A stretch of DNA of 64,000 nucleotides from Nissolia schottii (Eukaryota > Streptophyta > Magnoliopsida > Fabales > Fabaceae), in the NCBI GenBank assembly GCA_003254905.1, contig QANU01019034.1, positions 167,548 through 231,547 of the forward strand, in the 5' to 3' direction. Shown here one piece after another: positions 52,707 through 64,000 of the stretch; positions within the stretch are counted from its first letter, which is position 1, and every line of letters starts with the position of its first letter. The position numbers and the translations under genes were made by a program. The notes under the pieces are model-generated. The model ran no database searches. It was given only the letters and a program-made list of their open reading frames with translations, and was not told the origin of the DNA.

Positions 52707-53064
52707 TGTTGAAAATTCTAGATGTTCCAATCGACCTAGAGTATAAATAAGAATTAGAATTTAAATAATAGTATATTTTGTTATTTTTTAAGTAGGATTT
52801 AAATAGAGTTGTTTTTTTTTTAGAGTAGTTGTCTCTTATATATTTTATCGGTTAAGTAAAGAATATAAGATTAATTAGATAAGATTTAATAGTTAGTATA
52901 TAAATAGGGGATACATTATTTATCATGGTAAGTAATTCATATTAGAGAATTGATTAATTAAATAATGTTGGACATTTATGAAGTTTTAAGACTTGACTGG
53001 AATAATTAAGTATTGAGGAATTAATTTGGGAATTAAACTTGAATATAGCTCTATTATTGGTGCA
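52707..53064. mobile_element. possible solo LTR of a retrotransposon
   Basis: The stretch begins TGTTGAAAATTC and ends TTGGTGCA, so it has TG...CA borders, and contains a TATA-like TATATAAATAGGGG near 52900. No second copy, primer-binding site or target duplication was identified, so this is tentative. Confidence 0.25.
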
Positions 53065-55415
53065 GCCTTCCACATACAGCAGAAGAAACAAACATATCAA
53101 CTTGAAGAAGCTGAGTGATGAGAAGGAAGGTTATTGGTGGATTGTAGAGGAGCAGATCGAGATTGTAGGTGGCAGAGAAATTAATGGTTATGCATGGTTG
53201 TAGATTCAACGCAATCAATCCAAGTACGGTTGAATGGAAGACCTTTAATTAGAGACCGTGTTTATCCATCGCTGGCAAGGAGAAGAAGAACGAGGCGCAG
53301 CAACAAATTCATCAACAACGGCAATTCAAGAATCGAAACTAGCTAGCTAGTATCAACAATTTCATATAAGAAACTCTCATCCAAAAAGAGGATTTTAGAT
53401 CGCAAAACAAGAGAAAGGATCAAAAAGCAACAAATCAACAAAGCTCTTGGAATCTTAAAATCCAAACAATCAACGACGCAATCATGGAGTATTGCTGTGA
53501 AGAAGAAGATATATAATCTCATCAGCAATTAGGGTAACACTAGAACTCGGTAACGATTTCTTCTAATCCTGCCACACTAATAACAAATTCTACTTATAAT
53601 TAATATATGGAAATAGACCATTTTTCCTTCAATAATGACTCAAGCAAGCAATCATACAAGATTGCATTGGCCTACATAAGACCCCTACAAGAACACCTTT
53701 GAGTTCTTTAGCTTATTACAAACTTTTCCTATAGAAAAAAACAAATAAATGTTCTGCATGAAGGTTGTTGGAATAGAAAAAGAGTCCATGTAATCACTCT
53801 TGAAATTGAATAGTCAACTCAACTTTAAAAAGCTAGATCATAGAAATTTGTTGTCCAAACTCTTACAAAAGTTATATAAGTTATATCTTCAAATAACATG
53901 AGACTTAACACACCGCCTTCATACCTAGGATTGCATATTAATATCATCGTCAAATTGAATAAGTCACACTCAATCTAGGTAGCAGAGAGGATAGAGGGTT
54001 GTCCCAAGACTTTAGTCTCTTATAAAGACTATTTTAGTCATATCTTAAATGGTGTGGTACTTAAGAACAAAATGATTGGTATTTGGTAAGATAATAATGA
54101 AGTGCGGTATGATGATATTTCATCTCGTCTCTTAACCATGTAGCGTGCGTTCAATTCTCACTCTTAATAGTAGAAAAACATCTTATGATTAATAGTCTAT
54201 CAGTTTGTATAAATTTAATTACCGCAAGATAATTAATCACAGTAAAAAAAAAAAAGATGGTAAGATATTTTGCTCGGAATCTTATCTCAACCATTGATTT
54301 GAAAATATATTTAAGTTCCTATATTTGTTGTCGGGGGTATCAAGAAACAGGGATTTTTCATGTCATTCAAGAAAGAAAATCATTAGAGAGAAGGAAAAAA
54401 ATTTAGAAGAAGGCAGGGGTGAATAGCAAATCAAACATGGGGGGAAGACCCCAAATGGCAGAGACGTAGGGACCAGCATGCATATGCAAAATTGAACGAA
54501 GAGAAAGAAAGAAAAGGGAATACGAAGAAAAACAAATGACTTGAAGAATTAATGGTAAGAAAACAGGCACTTCTCCATGATAAGAAGGGAGCTGCAAGAA
54601 CTTAGCCACCAACACGTGGTTGCAGAGAATGGACAAGACCAACATTGGGTTCAGACCAATTATTTCATAACCCCATATGATTGACAATTATTTCCTCACT
54701 TCCCACATTATTTTAATTTGGAGTACGTGAAACAACCTACACATTATACGAGGCCACTATGTTCATTTCCTTATCAACCATGCCAAAGTGAACCCTAATA
54801 AAATCAAGTTAAGGGAATTCATTTTTACATGTATATTCGCAATCTATTACTACTATTTAAAAAACTTATATTTTATGAATTTTAAACCGGTTAATTTGTT
54901 AGTATTATTAATTAATTATTTTACTGTAGGGTTATGTTTGGTACGGGAGATAAGATGGAGAGACAGATACACGATGATAGAAAATCTTTATATTTTTTGC
55001 ACATCATTATAGCTGAGACAGAGGGACATAAATTTTGTTTACTAAAACATAATTGAGACCTAATAGAACAGAAATTTTTACTTTCTCTGTCTGCATATCT
55101 TTGTTTCACTGTCATGTATCTGATACTAAATACTCAGTAAGATACATCCATCCCATTCGTATTACAACTCCACCCTTGTCAGTACAGTCATCGATTAGTG
55201 AGCAAGCGCAAGCTGGGTGAGATCTATTCTCCAGAGATTTTGTAAGGTTCTCTTAAAAAATGCATGCATGACCTCCAACTTGAATAAGAAAACGATAAGA
55301 ATAACAGAGACTAAAAACATTGGTTTGGGCGGCGCTGTTTTCATCTGCATTTGGGATATCTAAAATTAAATGGGCGAAGATTCTTGCATACTTTTTTTAA
55401 ATCTTTTTTAACAAA

Positions 55416-55443
55416 TAGAGAGAGAGAGAGAGAGAGAGAGAGA
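55416..55443. repeat. (GA)n microsatellite
   Basis: About fourteen uninterrupted AG/GA units in intergenic DNA. Likely polymorphic. Confidence 0.9.
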
Positions 55444-56817
55444 ATTAGATAAGTGACTAGTTTCAGCAAGTCTCAAGTTCAATAAGGTTCATAATGTTTC
55501 TCATGTATCACTATCATTTTGGCAAATTTGGAGTGCAAGCTATTTAAAAATGCTAGCTGTTGTCACACTTCCGCTTCTTGAAGTTCTAACTCGATTATGT
55601 TTAAGTAACTTTTCTCTTTTTAAGTTCTTTCTGCCATAAAAAACTTTCAATCAAAGCATTAATGTTATGAATTTTTTAAGTAAGTTTTAAGCTTCACAAT
55701 AATTAGTAATCTGATTATATTTAACTAGTGAATTACAACGAAACCAATCCCCTGTTTATACCACTAATTAATAGTGGTATTAGAACTCATGCATTACTTT
55801 GCACATAAAATTTTGGACTCAATTTGTATAAATAGTTAAAATTACACCATAAAATGATACTATATATATGTGTGTGTGGTTTTTTACAGGATGTTATTCA
55901 GATTAATCGAAATACAACTATAACCCTAGGCTTCAGTATAAGCATGAGAGTTTTAAAGATGAATGAGCATGGTGATGATGGTGGTGTTGTCCTTGATCCG
56001 ACGAAGGTGGTACTTGAAAAAACACTCAAGTTAGTATGTGAACTATATATGATGATTATGGGAGAGATTACCTAAGAAAGCATAGATGAGTTTCACCTTT
56101 ATATAATGTAAGGGGATGGTTTGCAATATGTCGGTTGGGGATGTTTTGTAATTGTAGTTGAAATTATCATAAGGCTAATTATATTTTGCAGACATGAATG
56201 CGTTCATGATGTCTCATTAATGCTATGCAACTTACATATTCCTCTACGGTTATGCAGGTAAATGCTGATACTCGAGCTATCTCATGATGTTTAGATACGT
56301 GAGGATGGGTTAAGTGCATCTCGAATCTAGATAGCCTATTTGTTTATTTTGAGAATATAAAATACATGTTAGATTCTTAGGTTTGAACCGTAACAATATC
56401 GATATAAATTTCAAGTTCCAATGAAAAATGTTGTTTTGTGCGTGTACAACCCGAATTGAATATTCAAAATTCGGCAATTCCGCTCTGTCCCTTTCAGTGC
56501 AGAGACAAACGAAACACAAAGTGAGACTCCATGTTTTGCATTACTTTGTGTGATTTGATGTATCTTATCTTCTGGCTTTTCCTTTCTTCTCTCTCTCCCG
56601 TTTAGAGCCAAACAAAATTATCTCTATACACCCTCTTCATACCCATTTGTTCTTTGTACCCTCTCCACATCCAATTTGATTATCTAACCACCCAATATAT
56701 ACATATTTTCCAATTAAGCAAAAAAAATTAATTCAATATTTCCGTTGGATTTTATGCTTGGTACAAAATAGACCATGCAAGAGGGAAGCATCGAAAAAGT
56801 TCAAAAGCTATATCTTA

Positions 56818-58742
56818 TTAGCCCACTTGCACACTATTTTTGTGAGACTCTTTTACATCAAACAAACCGTTATTAATTGGAGCACAAACTTGGACGGTTG
56901 ATAGTGCTTTATTGAAGTGCTTTGCTTTGGCGCCAAGGTACTCACTCCATGTCACTGACCGGTATAGTGCAGGCCGGCTTGGGCCCACCAACTTTGCGTG
57001 TGGACAAATCTCCACATTAGTTGGGGGCCCATATAGATAGGCCACGGAATACCTTTGTTGGGTGCGATTCACTCGGACTCGGTGGAGTACACTCGGGTAT
57101 AGCCCGTTAGATAATATGTGGAATAAGTCGCCAACGTTTACCACCAGGGTGCCAGGTAGCGGCGGCACGGTCACCCATCCGGCACCCTCGTGATGAACTT
57201 GAAGGCCGCTTATGTCGTTCTGGTAGAGGATTGTGAGAAGGGTGGAGTCAGTGTGCGGGGCTAGACCCATGGCCCGATCCGGATCTGGACAACTTGGGTA
57301 CGAGTTCAACTGCAAGGCGTCACATGGATCTTTTAAATGGGCCTTTTCCCCGGCCCATTTGAGGTCTTCCTTTGAAATTCCGAGTGTGTCCAGCATGAGC
57401 CACATCAGCTTTCCCGCTAGCTTTTTCATTGTCTCATCATACTTCACGACAATATCACTGAAGAAAAAGACAAAAACACCCCCTCATTTTTAGTGAAAAA
57501 TCAAAGTACTGTTGACCAATAGAGAAGAGACTAGTCCGAACATAATAACAAACAGAAAAAAGTGGTGGATTCGGTGCAATAGATTCTCATTTAACACTCC
57601 TAATCTAATCTTGGGTATGGGTCCATGACTATCATTATGGTCTGCTTACTAATGCCATTAGGATAAGAAAACGGGCTTATAATTTGGCCATTAGTACCCT
57701 CACCACAAAAAAAAAATACCAAAAAAAAAGTCATTCTCCTTTTCTTTATTCAATTAAAAATTAATTAAAGAAGAGAAAGAGAGCAATAAACACACGAGAT
57801 TTTTCAACGCCTCGCATTTGGCTACACTATTAATACAGTTGATAAAATTCTAAGAGAGATTTTTAATGAGTCTTATTGAATATAATCGAGAAGCCTTGAG
57901 TCTTAGCAGTGGGTGCGTGTGTCATTTGTTTGCCCTTTTGGGTTTAAGCAATTCTAATGAAACCATGGACAAAAAAAATTAATACAGTTGATAAAATATA
58001 GAAATAAGAGTGTGTAATTATGAGTATTGTAAATAACATAAGTATCACTCACTTATTCTTTGTGAATGTAATTAGATATGAATAGTTAAAATTATAATAT
58101 AAGTCACTAGTTAAAAATAATAAAGCGGTGTAGAAGTTGAACAATAGATATATATAAATGTTATAGGATGAAATCTCATTGTAACTTTATTAAAAAAGAA
58201 TTGTGTTAAGAATCTCTGCTAAAGTAGAAGAGCGCGTGCATGAAGAGGAATGATTACCAGTATTTGGCGTAATCTTGAGGCCAGAGCTGGCGGAAATGCT
58301 CGAGAGGGGAACCTACGATGGTGAAGCCCTCAGACCACATGAGCTTCGGGAAGAAGGAAGAGATGCGGGCCAGGCCGTAGCCCGAGACCCCATCAGGGGA
58401 ACGGGCGGCCTTGAGCTTCTGGTGGGAAGGGAGGGAGAAGAGCGTCTGCCCAACCTGCTGGACCTCGTCCAGAAGGGCTCTGGGCACCCCGTGGTTCACG
58501 ACCTGGAAGGCCCCCCATGTCCTGCATGCATGCCCTATCAGCTTCGGTGCATGGGGGTCATCCAGGTCAACCACAGACACGCTCTCCTCCCTCACCATGT
58601 TGTTACTGTTATGGTTGCTGCGGTCTTCGAGGTGCGTCCACGTGTACGACTCGGGGAGTTCCTGTAAGGACTTGAAGTCCGGGTGCTTGTGGTGGCGGAC
58701 GTCAGTCGGGTGGGTTCGGTAGGCTTCTGAGAGTGAAGGCAT
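56818..58742 (-). CDS. GA3ox: gibberellin 3-beta-dioxygenase (GA3ox)
   Basis: Exons in gene order: 58742-58258 and 57457-56818, giving 1125 bp and 374 aa. The single intron (800 bp) interrupts codon 162 (TG|T), the usual GA3ox arrangement. The enzyme is a soluble iron(II)/2-oxoglutarate dioxygenase that converts the precursors GA9 and GA20 to the active hormones GA4 and GA1. The N-terminal DIOX_N part includes GAFQVVNHGVP (77-87). The catalytic part has NSYPSCPDPDRAMGLAPHTD, with iron ligands H230, D232 and H287, and 2-oxoglutarate site R297-x-S299 (RYS). The blocks LWPQDY and MKKLAGKLMWLML are characteristic of GA3ox rather than GA20ox or GA2ox. The ATG at 58742 was chosen because upstream in-frame codons contain no ATG. 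Exon 1 is markedly GC-rich. Known GA3ox genes are feedback-regulated by gibberellin; nothing here shows that directly. Confidence 0.93.
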
Positions 58743-58821
58743 AGTTTGTATGTGCAAATTTGTGATTAATAATTAGGTTGTGAATGAGTGTTGAATAAGA
58801 ATATATAATAATAATAATTAA

Positions 58822-58825
<4 letters not shown>

Positions 58826-58853
<28 letters not shown>
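58826..58853. repeat. (TA)n microsatellite in the GA3ox leader or promoter
   Basis: About fourteen TA units lying 84-111 bases upstream of the GA3ox ATG. If transcription starts near 59040, it would be within the transcribed leader. Confidence 0.85.
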
Positions 58854-58856
<3 letters not shown>

Positions 58857-59064
58857 GAATAGTAGGATGGCTAGTTGGCTAGGAGCAGGGGGACTAATTA
58901 ATTATGACGAGTTTGGAAGTAGAAGAAGAAGTACTTGGCTTGGTGGTGCTTGCCAGAAGAAAAACATAGTACCATGGATGTAGAAAGATAAAAGGTTGAG
59001 AGACTAGAGAGAGAGAGGAGGATCGATGATGAGGCAGTGAGAATACGTGATTGTGGGAGGGTGA

Positions 59065-59076
59065 CTAATATATAGC
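59065..59076 (-). promoter_or_regulatory. TATA box candidate of GA3ox
   Basis: Read on the minus strand, CTGCTATATATTAG lies about 325 bases before the ATG and is followed by a CT-rich leader. The (TA)n tract nearer to the gene also contains TATA-like sequence, so the start site is uncertain. Confidence 0.3.
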
Positions 59077-59977
59077 AGATGATGGGGCACATGGCGACAA
59101 ATCTTGCCCCTTACCCTTAACCAAGAGTTATATATATTAATAAACATATATATAAATATATAAATATGGACAACAAAAATCAATCTCTTTCACAATAACA
59201 TAAATTTTATTATAGAGAGAGAGAGAGAAATGTGAGTATGATGAGACTCATATTTTTATAAAAAAAAAAATAGACACTTACTATTTATATTTATGTTGTG
59301 CATGTAATATTCCTCTAATATAAATCCAACAAATAAAAATAAAAACGAGATAGAGGGAGAAGTGTCATTTTTTCTTTTCTCTTTTCTCTTTTCTCTCAGG
59401 TGTTGATTGTTGCGGGTGCGAAGGATTTTAAGGAGATAAATAAATGATTGTTGCATATTTCTTTTTTGGATCACTGTTTATACCTTTTAATTTCTTTCCT
59501 TTCCAATATTGCACTTAAGTGATTGGATGGTGTGTGTATATATAACAAACTTATAACAGTACAACGAGTTAACCACTGTGCTTAATACAGTTAATAGTTA
59601 ATTGAATTTTTTAAATATATAGTTAAAAGTTTAATCATTGATGATGTGTACAAAAATTAAGGTTTTATGACTAATTATATACTCACTTTTAATAAACTCA
59701 AACTCAGATAAATTAGTTATTACTTCTGATAAATATCCTTAGTTAAAAAATAAAAATAATAAGAGGAGTTTATCTCAGTCTAATAAAAATTAAATTAACT
59801 CTTATAAAACGAATTATAATAATGGCATAAGGTTGAGAAAATACCAAAATTATTTATGATTAAAGAAAGGAGGGTGTTTTGTATTTGGACAAGGGAAAGA
59901 ACAAAAATGGACAGGACAATCTTGTTTTCTGCATACAAAATATTAAACAGTAGGGTGTATTGAACCAATGAATTACT

Positions 59978-60480
59978 TGAACATCTTAACCAAACCAAAC
60001 CAATTCGAATCGGTTTCGGGTAATCGATTTTATTTTAATGCAATATCAAACGAAACCAATTACTATTAGCTTGGTTTCTTACTTTTTGTTTTTCAATCCC
60101 ATTACTCACAAACACTCAATCCTATCATTCGTTCAACAATTTTTTTTATATTATTTTTAATTTTTCAAAAAATTACACTGAAATAGAATATTTTTTTTAA
60201 TCTTCTTTATTAATATTTTTCAACGAATTTATCTATAACCAAACTTTATATTATTGTTAATTGTTATAAGAAAAGCAATTTCTTAAAATAAACAATGAAT
60301 ATATACATTTTTTAAAAATTTCTTTACTTCAATCCAATAACCAAAACCAAACGAAACTGTTCTCGATTGAATCGGTTTGGTTCGGATTTGTGGTAAAAGA
60401 AATTAAAAATTTAAACCAAATTAATTCAATTAAATGTCGAATTAATTTTAGACTAAAAACATAAGTCAAACCAACCCATT
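59978..60480. repeat. diverged interspersed repeat rich in CGGTTTGGTT-type motifs
   Basis: ACCAAACCAAACCAATTCGAATCGGTTT near the left and GAATCGGTTTGGTTCGGATT near the right are in opposite orientation around AT-rich DNA. This phrase is typical of common plant interspersed repeats. Borders are approximate. Confidence 0.4.
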
Positions 60481-61003
60481 GATTTACACACACCTAAATA
60501 ATTAATATAAAAGAATGAGGAAATTTGAAAGGGCATGAGGCATCACAACCTCTCAATTCAGAACGCAAGGGGGTTCCACGAGAAGAGTAAGGGCCCCTAC
60601 CTCAACATGTGCCTTTGTCTTGTCCTCAAGTAGAAAAAACATTTAAATCAAACTCTTCCAACTTGTTCTGATTTATCTCTTTCGATATAGGACAACTCCC
60701 ACAATACCCCCCCCATTTGGGTTTGGTTATCATCCTGACCAATTTGCCCCATCTCAAAAAACACATAATATTATTATAAAGAGAAATATTATTTCTATGT
60801 CCAAGATTGAATATGTTGATAGACAACATAAATTGGGTAAAAAAAAAAACATTTGATGCTAATGAGTGGGATCATTGTTTTCTCTGTTTATCTATTTATG
60901 GTGTTCATTAAAATATCTATTATTATTTATATGATTTTAATTGGAATACATTAACATTGTAAAGAGGTTTTACATTATCATTCAATTATATAATAACATA
61001 TTA

Positions 61004-61035
<32 letters not shown>

Positions 61036-62589
61036 GACTATCATATTTACTCCTTAAAAAGTTATCCAAATGAAATAAATTAATTAAGTAATTATATAAA
61101 AACTTTTACATTGTCATTGCATTAAAATTAAACTATGTTTACACACATTGTCAGTGTAATGGAATTTAAATATATATTGCTGTTTATGGCAAACACATCC
61201 AATACGATATGGCATACAAAGGTAATTATCTGATATAAAAAGGGGCGAAAAACTAAAAGTACAATGAAAAGTGAAACAAAGAAAACAAGCAGCCAACGAA
61301 AACACATTCGATCTATATATTTTCCTTATTAGATATACAAATAATACTCAAATCAAATACAACCCTTATTGCTATGTTAGATAATAATAACTATATATTT
61401 ATAATGTTTTAATTCTTTCCAATCAACTATTTGGGATAACTACACTTATAAAGGTCTAAGGTCCATTATAGACTCATCGTAATATATCTCACACCTTTAT
61501 AAATATAATTGTCCCAAATGATTGTCATTATATCATTTTGCCATTATCCATTTACACCTAAGATGAATTTGTGTAAAGGATTATTCTTTGCATTGTAAAT
61601 GTCAATTTAGTCCTCCGCAAATTGAAATAAGCGTGTGGAACTTAATAACAACAATAATTACAATAAACGAGTTAAAAGTAGAAATGAGTGGACTGTATTA
61701 ATCACCTCTCTATATATATGCCTTTCAAACTACTTGTGTATATGATAATCATTTCACTTAAAGTTTATTTTGGTATTTTGCGGTTAGATTTGTGTTTTCC
61801 GTGTCCCATGTGCCTCGAGTGGCCTTATTGATATTCAGCAACATCACTTTCTTTTTGTTTATTTGAATACACAATTTTTCTCAACCAAAAAATAATAATA
61901 GTATGGCCTCTTTTCACTTCTATGACTTTTGGATTAAATTTGTATCAAGCTCTTTGTACATACTTTAACCATAAATCAATTATATTAAGTCAAACAATGA
62001 CATGCGAATATATTTTTTTTAACATAAGTAATTTAAAGAATAACATATATATACAATTTTTTTAAAAAAAATATCCACGTATCATTCTTTTAGTATAAAA
62101 GAAATTGGACAGAATAGATATAGAAACTTTATGCAAGTTTTATCCTATCTGTTTTCCTTTAGTTTGCTTTGCGCTAATTTTCCATTTTGTTTTGTACCTT
62201 TTTTTTTCTGTGGTTCCCAAGACACCAAGCATTGCCATTTGCCAATGCTGCCTAATATCGAATATAGAAAAACACATAGTATGTAAAATAATAATAATGC
62301 ACATAAACATGATGTCATTGATTGATTAATTAATGACAGAGAGGAACAGTGTGGCCCTGTTCTTGTACATGACTTGCTTCCATGGGACATAGGCTCGTGT
62401 GTGTTTACAACATCACCCATAACGTTCCTTTATATTACTCTTACTATGTGCACATGCAGTTCACGTGGCCCCAACATGGTGAGGTCGGGACCGTTTGGGT
62501 CGCTACTGAACCCACGGTTTTCATTTTTATTTTTATTATAATATATTATTGTTTGTAAGTAATTCGAGTGAGAAGCAAATATACCTAAA

Positions 62590-63100
62590 CATAGTGGATG
62601 GATAGTTGAGGTGCTTTGACGGAAGCTCCAACCTGATGCTTCTAATATGGGAGAGAGGCTGCAGGGTGTGTCTGCAAAGACACTCTTATGCTCAAGTAAT
62701 CATAAAGCTTTTGATGAGTATTTTGAGAGTGAGAACAATTGATATCTAATGACTTGAGGTCATGTGATTTTATAAGTGAACTAGGTCGGTTAATTTGATA
62801 TAGAACAAGTGCAATTCAAATAGTGGTTTCTCTTTATCTCAAAGGTTTATCTCGGAGTCGGTTGCGCGGTCTGTTAGAGACGTTGAGGAAGGTGTGTCGC
62901 TTTTACTTGACCGAGTTGGGTCAAGTTGGGTCCTAGGTCTTGGACTTGCAACCTTGAGCACGTCTAGAGTGCAGCTTTCTCGTCAGTCCTGTGTTATGAC
63001 CTCTTCTCCGCTCGGTCGAATGCAGGTAGGGGAAGTGAATTGATTTAACTTCTCTTTAGTAAGCTTAACTCTCTGAGCTCTTGTCACTCGTCCGTAACAA
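62590..63100. repeat. transposon-like block with GACGGAAGCTCC / GCAAAGACACTC motifs
   Basis: The block is more GC-rich than its flanks and contains TTGACGGAAGCTCCAACC and GGGTGTGTCTGCAAAGACAC, phrases I associate with plant repeat families, but no open frame. The repeat class is uncertain and borders are approximate. Confidence 0.35.
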
Positions 63101-64000
63101 TTATTATTATTATTATTATTATAAGGTATTTCAGAATTTGAATTTAATAGTATAAATTTTCAATTAATAAAATTATATATATGGTGTTACTAGTTACTTT
63201 CAACAATAAAGCAGTTCTATATTTATTCGGTAGTGTCCAAGGATTCATAATAGGAATCCAAAACATGCAAAGGCTCTGAATGAGAAATATCAGGGGAAGA
63301 ATTTGTGGCTTGGGTCCATTAATTATGATGAACCTCACTCATGCAACGTGCACACTCTTCCTTTCTATAATTGTTCGAGAATTCGAGTAGCAATTGGATA
63401 ATGACATAATGTAACATAAACCTTTTTTATCAACAATAATACATTTCACCTCCATATATATATATATATATATACATGCAACTGTTCCTGACATATAGAT
63501 GATTTATTAAAGGTATTAAAGAAGTACTCTAGTACACGTTTGAAATTTTTTTGCCATGTATTTGTTAATCACATAAAAATATAAAAATATATTTAATATA
63601 TTAAGTTTCTAATACTATTATTAAGGATTTCTAAATTATAAAAAATGAAAAATAATTAATATTTTATAGAATTTTAATATATTTAATGCATTCATTTTTA
63701 TTTTTTATTTGTTAATCTTCCCCTCAAATACTATACTCCTTATAACCTTTTAGTTGTATGAATCCAAAGTTAATATTATGTAGATGCTTGATGAGTATAT
63801 CGGCAGGAATATTCTTGCCCTTCTTTGATAAATTAATGTATGCATGCACATGAATAATTAACTGAGATGGGAAACTAATGGGTGTGCTTGAACCCTACTT
63901 TTGAAGGAGAAAGAAAAAGATTCATGCTAGTTGGCTTGACAAACCCACAATGGACAAAATGCAAGAACCTAAATCAAGTGGTGTGGTGTTTTTTTTTTTT

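Larger units (their letters stand above)
47379..56817. other. repeat-rich intergenic region
   Basis: No convincing gene in 9.4 kb. Short open frames (54403-54687 -, 55854-56075 +, 56310-56611 -) have no recognised domain. An open frame at 48853-49038 (-) contains SSIWTIQRLRNKRIF, which faintly recalls the C-terminal region of plant LINE retrotransposons, but it is too short to assign. Elements with visible structure are listed separately. Confidence 0.55.
59077..64000. other. gene-poor intergenic region to the window end
   Basis: No convincing gene. Short open frames lack recognised domains. It contains AT-rich DNA, TA microsatellites (61004-61027, 63454-63474), an ATT repeat (63101-63122) and repeat-like blocks listed separately. 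Confidence 0.55.

Noticed and set aside
54403-54687. 94-codon hydrophobic minus-strand open frame
   Set aside because: No recognised family, no intron or leader context, and AT-rich DNA often yields hydrophobic chance frames on one strand.
1-64000. CRISPR arrays, bacterial operons or phage-like defence systems
   Set aside because: The window is plant nuclear DNA with spliced genes. No regularly spaced direct repeats with unique spacers were seen.

Overview
This window is nuclear DNA of a flowering plant. Genes are split by short GT-AG introns, intergenic DNA is AT-rich with many fold-back repeats and microsatellites, and two tRNA genes of plant nuclear type are present. The proteins suggest a legume, with a soybean relative (Glycine) the best guess. 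That is inference from protein resemblance and was not tested by search. There is one 119-base N gap (28239-28357) and two single N bases (24905, 38647).

Left part (1-19 kb). After about 5 kb of gene-poor DNA come a plastidic ATP/ADP translocase (5193-7923, +, 5 exons, 623 aa) and an NPH3-domain protein with no visible BTB domain (9888-13229, +, 3 exons, 469 aa). Convergent to it is a plant protein (13843-16823, -, 7 exons, 714 aa) that joins an HNH-nuclease-like motif to long coiled coils.

Centre (19-47 kb). This is a tandem array of three full-size PDR-type ABCG transporters, all on the + strand. Copy A (19190-26660, 24 exons, 1446 aa) is diverged. Copies B (31043-37279) and C (40147-46241) have 19 exons and 1426 aa each and lie in an 8.2-8.3 kb tandem duplication (29888-38176 and 38986-47164). 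Each unit carries the promoter, the gene, the 3' flank and a tRNA-Ala sequence. The units are separated by an 809-bp GC-rich insert. All three reading frames can be spliced without a break. B and C share five exon fusions relative to A. C has substitutions in conserved motifs and a broken tRNA. Part of the 3' half of B and C is identical, introns included, which suggests very recent duplication or gene conversion. The family exports or imports hormones, terpenoids and phenolics at the plasma membrane, so the array is a plausible defence-metabolite transport cluster.

Right part (47-64 kb). After a tRNA-Asp(GTC) gene comes about 9.4 kb of repeat-rich DNA with a roughly 590-bp inverted-repeat element. 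Then comes a gibberellin 3-beta-dioxygenase gene (56818-58742, -, 2 exons, 374 aa) with an intact iron and 2-oxoglutarate site, followed by gene-poor DNA to the end.

Most striking observations: a long, nearly perfect hairpin inside an intron of transporter A (21365-21518) that resembles a small-RNA precursor; the young B/C duplication with its junction insert and decaying tRNA; and the HNH/coiled-coil protein. Exon borders were placed by eye from reading frame, splice dinucleotides and agreement between paralogues. For each complete gene the coding lengths sum to a multiple of three.
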